Source of the DNA: Luteolibacter arcticus | GTDB taxonomy: Bacteria > Verrucomicrobiota > Verrucomicrobiia > Verrucomicrobiales > Akkermansiaceae | Assembly: GCF_025950235.1 (NCBI RefSeq) | Contig: NZ_JAPDDT010000028.1 | Location: 1-52,195 of the forward strand | Reading direction: 5' to 3' | Length of the DNA: 52,195 nucleotides | Shown here: positions 27,901 through 34,295 of the stretch, in pieces | Position numbering within the stretch: position 1 is the first letter of the stretch | Layout of the letters: each line of letters opens with the position of its first letter | The notes under the pieces: model-generated | Databases searched by the model: none | The model's input: the letters and a program-made list of their open reading frames with translations, nothing else | What the model was told of the DNA's origin: nothing | Translations under genes and position numbers: made by a program

Positions 27901-28844
27901 GTTTGCCCGGAAAGAAGAATCACCCCATGATACCACTGGTAGGTGGGAGGCGGATAAGCATTTGCCACCGCGCTCAAACTGACCGAGCCGCCGGTGAAGA
28001 CGGTAGTGGATGCCCGCGGCTGGGTAACGAAGACCGCCTGGGCCAGCGTGGGGATGGTGACATCCGTCCAGGTCTGACCGAAGCGGACCTCATCGTGAGC
28101 CACGGTGCGCCCGCCGCCGCCGAAGGCCCCGAAGGAAACGCCATTGAACGACATGTCAGCGGCCGCCAGCTTCATCAACGTGGGAGCCGGCTCCGTCGCG
28201 GAGGTCGGATTCTGATAGACGTAGACATCGTCGTTGCCCGCCTTGAAGTCGATGCGCACCACGTAGAAATTCACATTGGTGTTTCCCGCTCCGATGAAGG
28301 TGTGGGTGCCATTGGGAGCGCGGAGATGTACATTGGCACCGCCCTGGTCATTACCGATGCCACCAATTCGCCCGCCGTCTCCGAGGTTGTCCCGATGGAA
28401 CTCGAACTCGTAGTACGAGCCAGTCCCATTCGGCCTCTGCATGAAGCTCAGGTAGAGCGTCGTCCCATCGGCTCCGATCCGCCCATTGCCATCGCGGAAA
28501 CCGCGGGCTCCGAACGGACCGTTGGTGGACGTATTGAGCAAGCGGCCGACCCGCCGGTCATTTGGCAGGAGGCAACTGTTGCCGGTGGAAAGCGCATCGT
28601 ATCCGGACGGCGAGCTGGCACCTGCGGCCAGACTGGCGGCGACGATGTCGGCACTGCCGTTGTTAACGGTTTGCCAGTTTCCGTTCCAGCCGAAGCCGCC
28701 GCTCAGGCCTGTTAGATTACCGGTGCCGGTGGAATAGTCGAATCCCTCGTAGGCCATCTGCGCGGCCTGCGATCCGAGGGGAGCCAACCATCCTGCCAGT
28801 ATCAGGGCACAATTCCTGAAGATATAGGGGTAGGGTCGTTTCAT
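24987..28844 (-). CDS. Large surface protein: LamG-like modules, Ig-like domain, autotransporter-type beta-strand repeats
   Basis: A 1285-residue secreted protein with an N-terminal signal peptide (cleavage after G-S-Q-A-A, about 28). Residues about 30-265 and 360-595 are two copies of a jelly-roll module beginning A-Y-E-G-F-D-Y. Between them is an Ig-like domain (about 270-355, with Y-Q-W-Y and D-A-G-D-Y-H-V). Residues about 600-1140 form a beta-helical region with autotransporter-associated strand repeats (G-A-L-T-L-T-G-L-N-T-Y-G-G-P-T). The last about 140 residues are the D-P-D-F-D-G-I-A-N-G-L-E-W module common in verrucomicrobial exported proteins. The gene precedes a GH32 enzyme that shares two of these modules, so it may bind the same polysaccharide or cell surface. 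Confidence 0.9.
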   Translation of the reverse strand: MKRPYPYIFRNCALILAGWLAPLGSQAAQMAYEGFDYSTGTGNLTGLSGGFGWNGNWQTVNNGSADIVAASLAAGASSPSGYDALSTGNSCLLPNDRRVGRLLNTSTNGPFGARGFRDGNGRIGADGTTLYLSFMQRPNGTGSYYEFEFHRDNLGDGGRIGGIGNDQGGANVHLRAPNGTHTFIGAGNTNVNFYVVRIDFKAGNDDVYVYQNPTSATEPAPTLMKLAAADMSFNGVSFGAFGGGGRTVAHDEVRFGQTWTDVTIPTLAQAVFVTQPRASTTVFTGGSVSLSAVANAYPPPTYQWYHGVILLSGQTSSTLTLNNVQPGDAGDYHVVATNSQGAVPSGNGTVVVLTTPPGLLAYEGFDYDTGASNMNGKAGGLGWGAAWTPVDGGGGNVQSGNLAAGTNAPNGYDAQSLANSSFIPNNKRDGRLLDTTPGGRFGSAGYVDTNGNIGADSKTLYLSFLQQPDGTSFFYEFEFHRGNLGDPGRIAGIGNDTGGAVVNLRTPLNTPTFIGPGSTGVNFYVVRIDFKAGDDEIRIYQNPLSATEPATATVLKTNGGDLSFNGLSVAAFVNGRTVKHDEIRLGQNWSDVVFGTSRRNLTWVGDGTTNAWDFATNNWNDGVAATAFADGDPVTFNDNGSAAPAVNVTTNVATASLTVDNSTNNYTFGGTGSIASSGGLHKLGSASLTLTAPASFGSSVLLDAGDVALNGTSTASGNLVLGAGSGTLTLGGNNAFNGSLLDSGFGDRVFSGTNTFTGLSTSSGNLTFSGTTNFTGSGAVLFFGNLAGANASVTIEPGAVINITGAYNDAWVVGRDGGTASVVQNGGTVTYNPSNRGEAFIGASGNNTGTAPTYEMKGGILDMSNKRLGIALGGSAAGVTAVFTQTGGSVLVRQLDLGANLAFGDATYTLESGTLTIGAGGITTATGSTELYTLDLGGGTVIAADNWNSTLEMTLTDINGDTTFDTAAHAVRLSGAIDGTGGLVKNGTGALTLTGLNTYGGPTQVNAGTLGGARTSDNSPLTVASGATLAPGDLFTDTFAAPSAVLASGSTFHVKIDNDLDAADQLQTIGATTITGANLTFSEIGAGVVPSGTQVVIVDALGGLTGTFAGLPEGSPVDSGVNTFTIHYSATQVTLTSTSVDNPYVTWATTNGLDGIDGRDPAFEADPDFDGIANGLEWVLGGDPLASDSSALYAATGDATSGITLEFDREETSLGAATLLVQWNTDLGITWTDVPIEAAGGTYANGVTVSIDTEATPDHVTVNIPASNGPGGKLFARIAVTAIAP

Positions 28845-28893
28845 GGGTTTTATACCTGGGTTCTCGCTTGGGAGAGGTTGAATCGGCTGGGTT

Positions 28894-28908
28894 GATCCGG
28901 AGCGGATC
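28894..28908. promoter_or_regulatory. Inverted repeat GATCCG-GAG-CGGATC, candidate operator
   Basis: A perfect 6+6 inverted repeat, 50 bases upstream of the surface-protein start. Its right half continues as CGGATCTGCCG, which resembles the reverse of the CAGATCGG boxes upstream of the GH32 and sugar-porter genes. It could be the same regulator's site. The evidence is similarity only. Confidence 0.35.
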
Positions 28909-28986
28909 TGCCGTTTTCGCCATTCGAGTAATCCTTGGCTATCCAGTTGCAGGGGATGACAACAACGGCAAAGCCGCGACCTTCGC

Positions 28987-31900
28987 TCATTCCTGTCTTG
29001 TCAGCTTTTGCCAGTGATCATTACCGATTTCAGCCAAGAGGCCGCATTGTCCAACGGCTCGCAGCCGGGCAAACAGCTTGCCCCGATCCGCGTTGTGACC
29101 GGGCACGTGAACCGTGACCGTGTTTGCTTGGGTGCTAACGACGACACCATTCGCATAAGTGCCGCCGCTCTGCTGGATCGGCACGTCGATCCATTCGCCG
29201 TCGAGTGTCGTAGCCCACTGGACGAACAAGTCGGCATGCGCTGCCGCATCCGCGTTTCGATCAAACGTCAGCGTGAGTCCATCTTCCGCAGTAGCGGACC
29301 ACGAGGAAGCTTCGTCAAAGGCGAGCGGATCTCCATCAAGGAGCCACTCGAGGCCGTTAGGGATGGCATCGTGATCAGGATCGGCATCGAAGCCCGTGTT
29401 GGCTCCACCCGCTCCTGCCAATCCGCTCTCCCTCACCCACGTGACGTAGGGATCTTCGGCGATCACATCGGCCCACGCGGTGCCAATGCGGATCTCGTCA
29501 TGCATCACGGTGAGACCGTTCACGAAGGCTCCGAACGAGATCCCGTCGAAGGACATGTCCGTCGCGTTTAGGCGGCTCAGCGTCGGCACACCGGGCTCGG
29601 TGGCCGAGGTCGGATTGCGGTAGACACGGACGTCGTCGGCACCCGACTTGTAGTCGATCCGCACGACGTAAAAATTCACATTCGCATCTCCCGCCCCGAT
29701 CACGGTGTGGCTGCTGTTAGGTGCACGAAGGTTGACGTTGTCGCCCGGCTGGTCATTGCCAATGCCTGCGATGCGCCCTGCGTCTCCAGGATCTCCCCGG
29801 TGAATCTCGAATTCGTAGAAGTAGCTGGTGCCGTTCGGCTGCTGGAGAAACGAAAGGTAAACGGTACTCCCATCCTTTCCGATGCGACCGTTGGCATCGA
29901 CCAGGCCGCGAGCCCCGAAGGGTCCGTCGGGACTGGTGTCGAGGAACCGCCCGACACGCCGGTCATTGGGAAGATGGCATTTGTTGCCGGTGGATTCGAC
30001 ATCGAAGCCCGCCGGTGCCCTCGCTCCCGCAGCGAGACTGCCAGCCACCACGTCGGCACTGCCGTTGTTCACCGTCGCCCACGGTGCCGCCCAGCCGTGC
30101 CCGCCATCGCGACCACTCAGTGAGGACGAGCCGCTCCCATAGTCAAAGCCCTCGTAAGCCAACGCGCCGGACGGCAGCGGAGGTGCCTCGGTGGACAGCG
30201 TCACGTTATCCGCCAGGTACTGCTTCTCCCCATTCATCGCGCTTGCGCTCGCGGAGAGATTTTTCAGGTCGATCACGGCGAAGACCTCCGTCCCCACGTC
30301 TTCGATTCCCGGCGTGAACACCGCCGTAAACCTCGCGGGCACCACGCTCGCCAACGACGGCAAGGCAGCATCATCCGCGGTGATCGTGCGCGTGCCCGCC
30401 GTCCCTAACAACGTCCCGCCATCACCCGGCACACTACTGGTCACACCCTTGCGGAAGGACACGGTCAGCTCGCCGGCATGTGAGTAGTTCCCCGGCCCAT
30501 CGGTAATCCTCGCACCGAGATCGGCACCCAGCGTGAAGGTCTTGCCGATGTCCGCGAGCGCGACATGGCCCAACGATTGGAACATGCCGGCGCAATCTTC
30601 GATCCCGGCGTTCCTCGCCCTCAAGGAAGCCGCGCCCAGCCCGGTGAAATCGGGAAAGCCAGCAGCCTGGGTGAGAGCATTACCGCTGTCGTCCCAGCGC
30701 CCCGCGGCATCCGCCCAATCGCCGAACGTCGTCCAGCCCGGCACCGTGCTGCTAGAAGTACCGCCGATGGGGATGCCGTCTTCAAAACCCGGATTAGTGA
30801 CCGTCGTCGATAGCGGCGTCTCCGGCGTCCACGAGGACCCCAGCTTCTTCACGGAGAGCGAATGCACCCAGCCTTGTCCTCCCACCGAGTGAATCGACGG
30901 CGTCGCGCTGCCGTTGTTCGGATTGAGGTAGTGCGAGCCAAACTTTTCGCCATCGAATACATAACCCTCCAGGCTCAGTCGATCGAGCAGAAGCCGCAGC
31001 TTGACCCGGCCAGCCCGGGGCGCGACGGCTCCGTCGACCAGCGTGCTCGCGTTTCCGTTCAGATCGGTAAAGGTCAGCGTGCTGTTAGAGACATTGTAGC
31101 GCACGGTCGTGCGGGGCAGATCGATGACGACCTGCGTCGCGGTTCCCGGCTCGAATTCCATCGACAGATCGACAAGATCCAGGCCGCCGATCCCGGCCAG
31201 CAGGTTGCTTGAGGTGAGCGGTTGACCGGCGACCTGGTGGGTGGAGGTGACCAGGGAGGAAATCTCGGGAACCGGATTGACGCAGAGTCGCACGCCGTCC
31301 GGTGTGGTGCGCAGCGTCAGGTCACAGGGAAACGCCATCTGCTGGTTGAAGGGCACGCCATAGGCGGACGCGGAATTCGGCCCGCCATTCATCCAGCCGA
31401 CCTGCACCACCCGGCCGTCCGGCGCCTGATTGAAACACTGCGCCGCATAGAAGCTCCCGTGGCTGGCTTTGAAGGGCCCCGCCTCCGTCTCGAACTCGGT
31501 GCCATTGAAGCTCCCGATCTCGTAGTCGAAGCTCGCGTCATAGATCACCCACTTCGTCTGCGCGGGATTTCCATCCACCGGCAGCGGGAACATGTCCATG
31601 CACTCGAAGGCCCAGCTCCGCAACAGGTCGGACGCGAAGGCCCAGTCCTTCAGATTCGTCGAAGTAAAGAAGCGGACCCGTCCGGGGTTGTTCTGCACCC
31701 ATAGCACCATCACCCACTTCTGCGACGCCTCGTGCCAGAAGACCTTGGGATCGCGCTCGCCGGAGTCGAAGCCCTGGTTCGGCACCACCGCCCTTCCATA
31801 GTCGTGGTAGTCCCAGGTCACGCCGCCATCGGTGCTATGGGCGAGCGCCTGATAGAACGGCTCATGGGCGTAGGTGAAGAAGGCGGCCAGCGTCTTTCGC

Positions 31901-32811
31901 GAGCTCACCTGCAGGCCGAGGCTGTTGTTGTGATCCACCACCGCACTGCCCGAGTAGATCGTGCCGCTGCGACCCTCGACCTGATAGGGCAGCAGGGCGT
32001 GGTCGACCTGCCGCCAGTGGACCATGTCGGTGCTCATCGCGTGACCCCACGTCATGTTCCCCCAGCCGGTGCCGAGGGGATTGTGTTGGAAGAACAGGTG
32101 ATAGTGCTCTCCATCGAAGACCATCCCGTTCGGGTCGTTCAGCCAGTTGCGGCGCGAGGTGAAGTGAAACTGCGGGCGCAGTGCCTGGTCGTAGCCGATC
32201 GCCGGGGAATCGGCGGCGGGAATGCCGGGCGTCAGCCGGAAGCCGGTCGGCGTGGGTTCATCGCTCGCTTGGAAATTGTCGGCATTGATGTGCCCCCACC
32301 CGCCGGTCGCCTGGTCGAAGATCACCAGCGTCGCGGTCTTTCCCACCAGTGCTTGGGCGTCGAAGGAAACGGGCGCCATCGACTCGCTGTTGAAGCCGCT
32401 CGAGATGGGATAGTCCACGTCCTCGCACACCAGCTTCACGCCGGTGACCCCGGGATGATTTCCACCTCCCATGAGGAAGGTGATGTAGCGCTTCTGGATG
32501 GTGAAGGGCTGCGAGGTCAGTGTTCCGGTCGGGCTGTCGCCGCGGGTATTGCCGGGCGCGCCGGTGACCCCGTCGTAGTTCTCGAAGGTGCCGATCCAAT
32601 AGCTGCCCTGCATGCCGCAAGGCACGTTCCCACGGGCTGCCGTGTTGTCGCCATAGGTCGGCTGGCGGGTGAAGGCCGTACCCGAGGCAGTCCAGTTCGC
32701 CAGTGTCCCAGCCTCAAAGTCCGAATTGGGAAACAAGGGCACCGGCTCGGACGCCGCGGCGGACGGGAGTGCGGACAGGAGAAGACAACACAGGACGGTA
32801 CGACAAATCAT
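28987..32811 (-). CDS. Secreted multidomain GH32 fructan hydrolase (levanase/inulinase type)
   Basis: A 1274-residue enzyme with a signal peptide (ATG 32811, cleavage near A-A-A-S). Domains in order: an N-terminal jelly roll (about 25-180); the GH32 five-bladed propeller, with nucleophile D226 in W-L-N-D-P-N-G, D354 in the R-D-P motif and acid/base E403 in E-C; the GH32 beta-sandwich; an N-P-G-F-E-D-type binding domain; an A-Y-E-G-F-D-Y jelly roll; and the C-terminal module with D-P-D-H-D-A-I-P-N-G-L-E-W. All three catalytic residues are intact. It should release fructose from levan, inulin or sucrose outside the cell; exact linkage preference cannot be read from sequence. It diverges from the regulator gene at 33096. 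Confidence 0.93.
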   Translation of the reverse strand: MICRTVLCCLLLSALPSAAASEPVPLFPNSDFEAGTLANWTASGTAFTRQPTYGDNTAARGNVPCGMQGSYWIGTFENYDGVTGAPGNTRGDSPTGTLTSQPFTIQKRYITFLMGGGNHPGVTGVKLVCEDVDYPISSGFNSESMAPVSFDAQALVGKTATLVIFDQATGGWGHINADNFQASDEPTPTGFRLTPGIPAADSPAIGYDQALRPQFHFTSRRNWLNDPNGMVFDGEHYHLFFQHNPLGTGWGNMTWGHAMSTDMVHWRQVDHALLPYQVEGRSGTIYSGSAVVDHNNSLGLQVSSRKTLAAFFTYAHEPFYQALAHSTDGGVTWDYHDYGRAVVPNQGFDSGERDPKVFWHEASQKWVMVLWVQNNPGRVRFFTSTNLKDWAFASDLLRSWAFECMDMFPLPVDGNPAQTKWVIYDASFDYEIGSFNGTEFETEAGPFKASHGSFYAAQCFNQAPDGRVVQVGWMNGGPNSASAYGVPFNQQMAFPCDLTLRTTPDGVRLCVNPVPEISSLVTSTHQVAGQPLTSSNLLAGIGGLDLVDLSMEFEPGTATQVVIDLPRTTVRYNVSNSTLTFTDLNGNASTLVDGAVAPRAGRVKLRLLLDRLSLEGYVFDGEKFGSHYLNPNNGSATPSIHSVGGQGWVHSLSVKKLGSSWTPETPLSTTVTNPGFEDGIPIGGTSSSTVPGWTTFGDWADAAGRWDDSGNALTQAAGFPDFTGLGAASLRARNAGIEDCAGMFQSLGHVALADIGKTFTLGADLGARITDGPGNYSHAGELTVSFRKGVTSSVPGDGGTLLGTAGTRTITADDAALPSLASVVPARFTAVFTPGIEDVGTEVFAVIDLKNLSASASAMNGEKQYLADNVTLSTEAPPLPSGALAYEGFDYGSGSSSLSGRDGGHGWAAPWATVNNGSADVVAGSLAAGARAPAGFDVESTGNKCHLPNDRRVGRFLDTSPDGPFGARGLVDANGRIGKDGSTVYLSFLQQPNGTSYFYEFEIHRGDPGDAGRIAGIGNDQPGDNVNLRAPNSSHTVIGAGDANVNFYVVRIDYKSGADDVRVYRNPTSATEPGVPTLSRLNATDMSFDGISFGAFVNGLTVMHDEIRIGTAWADVIAEDPYVTWVRESGLAGAGGANTGFDADPDHDAIPNGLEWLLDGDPLAFDEASSWSATAEDGLTLTFDRNADAAAHADLFVQWATTLDGEWIDVPIQQSGGTYANGVVVSTQANTVTVHVPGHNADRGKLFARLRAVGQCGLLAEIGNDHWQKLTRQE

Positions 32812-32897
32812 CCGATCAAGGCAGGGTTTCCCGTCAAGCAGGCGCGAACTTCGGCCTGCGGCAACCGGCAACCCCTGTTCTGATAGCGATACCTGTC

Positions 32898-32912
32898 CTG
32901 TCAGATCGGTAA
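32898..32912. promoter_or_regulatory. CTGTCAGATCGGTAA box upstream of GH32 gene
   Basis: Contains CAGATCGGTAA, which recurs exactly at 39158-39168 upstream of the sugar-porter operon, and CTGTCAG, which recurs at 39196-39202. It lies about 90 bases upstream of the GH32 start, in the divergent promoter region of the regulator. A candidate site for the GntR/LacI-type protein. Confidence 0.4.
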
Positions 32913-33004
32913 GCCATCATGACCACCTTTTCCTCCAATCGCTTGAGCGGGAGCTGTTCACGCGCTCGGGCCCGATTCAAGCCATCTTGAAGCTGGCACC
33001 AACG

Positions 33005-33022
33005 AACCTGCCATGGCAGGTT
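33005..33022. promoter_or_regulatory. 18-bp perfect palindrome, candidate operator of the fructan regulator
   Basis: AACCTGCCATGGCAGGTT is identical to its reverse complement. It lies 73 bases upstream of the regulator ATG, in the region shared with the divergent GH32 gene. Immediately after it is TGTCA-N9-TGACA (33022-33040), whose right end also forms a consensus TTGACA hexamer at 33035-33040. Autoregulation by the regulator encoded next door is the obvious hypothesis. Confidence 0.55.
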
Positions 33023-33095
33023 GTCAGCCGTAGATTGACAGGCTCCCGCCCATCGCCGCTCTTTCTGTCAAACCCAACCCAAACAGGTTCTCAAC

Positions 33096-34214
33096 ATGAA
33101 CACGCGCGCTCCTGCCAAGCATGAGGACATCTCTGCCGAGCTGCGGAAGGAAATTGCGGCCGGCAAATACGGCGAGGAAGGCCGTCTGCCCAGCGATTCA
33201 AAGCTCATGGAACGCTTCGGAGTCTCGCGACCGACCGTGGCCCAAGCCATGCGGACCCTCACCGTCGAGGGCCTCGTCATCCGCAAGACCGGCTCCGGCA
33301 CCTACGCGCGCCCGCCGAGCCAGTCCTCGATGCCCATCTCAACGCATCGGCTGGCCTTGCTGATGCCGCACTTCGGGCACACCGAGATTTTCCAGCTCAT
33401 CGCCGGCCACTTGGCAAGTTTGGCCCGGCACCATGAATACAGCCTGGTGTGGGGCGGCTCGACCTTGCCCCAGCTCGATGCCGACACCCGCCTCGAGCAC
33501 GGCGAGGAGCTGTGCCAGCAATTCATCGAGAACCGCGTCGATGGCGTCTTCTTCTCGCCCTACGAATTCGTTAAAGGCGGCTACGAGGCGAACCTACGGA
33601 TGGTGAAGCGCTTCCGCGACGCGGGCATTCCCGTGGTCCTCGTCGACCACGACATCGTGGCCTACCCCGAACGCAGCGAATTCGATCTGGTCGGCGTGGA
33701 CAATGCCGGCGGTGGCTTCCTGATGGGCCGCCATCTCATGAAGCTCGGCTGCACCCGCTTCGTCCACGTCGCGCGGCCACTCTCCGCCTCCACCATCGAC
33801 GCGCGCTACACCGGCCTGTGGAAGGCGGTCAGCCAGTTCGGCGACAGCGAGTGCTTTCTCAAGGCCGAGCGCGGGGAAGCCAGCGATGCCGTCTTCGCCA
33901 ACAAGATCATGTCCTCACGCCCGGACGCAATCGTCTGCGGCAACGACCACACCGCCGCCCTGCTGGTGCGCACCCTCGCCAAAATCGGCGTGTCGGTGCC
34001 GGGGGATGTGCGGGTGACCGGCTTCGACGACGCAAGTTTCGCCAGCCTCGTCTCCCCCCCCCTGACCACCATCCGCCAACCCTGCCAGGAGATCGCCATC
34101 TCCGCCTTCCGTGCGATGCTCGACCGCATCCAGGACCCATCGCTCCCCGCCCGCGGCATCCGGCTGAATGGCAGCTTGGTCGTGCGGGAATCGTGCGGCG
34201 CGTATGGGAAGTGA
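33096..34214 (+). CDS. GntR/LacI hybrid transcriptional regulator of the fructan locus
   Basis: A 372-residue protein with a GntR-type winged helix at residues about 6-72: the E-L-R-K-E-I-A-A-G-K-Y segment, then L-P-S-D-S-K-L-M-E-R-F-G-V-S-R-P-T-V recognition helix, then the wing G-S-G-T-Y-A. It is fused to a LacI/periplasmic-binding-protein-type sugar sensor (about 80-372, with D-N-A-G-G-G, the V-C-G-N-D-H-T-A-A segment and V-T-G-F-D-D-A-S-F). The same architecture is known from the arabinose repressor AraR. It reads divergently from a GH32 gene and lies upstream of the convergent porter-kinase-GH32 operon, so it most likely controls both in response to a fructose-type sugar (inference). Confidence 0.9.
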   Translation: MNTRAPAKHEDISAELRKEIAAGKYGEEGRLPSDSKLMERFGVSRPTVAQAMRTLTVEGLVIRKTGSGTYARPPSQSSMPISTHRLALLMPHFGHTEIFQLIAGHLASLARHHEYSLVWGGSTLPQLDADTRLEHGEELCQQFIENRVDGVFFSPYEFVKGGYEANLRMVKRFRDAGIPVVLVDHDIVAYPERSEFDLVGVDNAGGGFLMGRHLMKLGCTRFVHVARPLSASTIDARYTGLWKAVSQFGDSECFLKAERGEASDAVFANKIMSSRPDAIVCGNDHTAALLVRTLAKIGVSVPGDVRVTGFDDASFASLVSPPLTTIRQPCQEIAISAFRAMLDRIQDPSLPARGIRLNGSLVVRESCGAYGK

Positions 34215-34240
34215 TTGACGCTCCGGAGCTACAACACAAC

Positions 34241-34265
34241 GCCCGGCACAGGGTGCGTGCCGGGC
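34241..34265. terminator. Bidirectional hairpin terminator between convergent genes
   Basis: A perfect 9-bp stem, GCCCGGCAC / GTGCCGGGC, with a 7-base loop lies between the ends of the regulator (34214) and the second GH32 (34296). Downstream sequence is TTGGT on the plus strand and GTTGTGTTGT on the minus strand. The poor T-tracts make efficiency uncertain, but the position is ideal for both transcripts. Confidence 0.65.
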
Positions 34266-34295
34266 TTGGTAAAAGGTCAGATGAATCGCGAAGCC

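Noticed and set aside
25068..28715. Plus-strand frames of 500 and 637 codons opposite the surface-protein gene
   Set aside because: Antisense shadows of a repetitive beta-strand protein; Arg/Gly/Val-rich with no recognisable fold.
28848..28854. TATAAAA as a -10 element of the surface-protein gene (minus strand)
   Set aside because: It is only a few bases from the ATG, so transcription would start inside the coding region.
33035..33063. TTGACA at 33035-33040 as a full sigma-70 promoter of the regulator
   Set aside because: No acceptable -10 hexamer lies 16-19 bases downstream; the hexamer is better explained as part of the TGTCA-N9-TGACA repeat.
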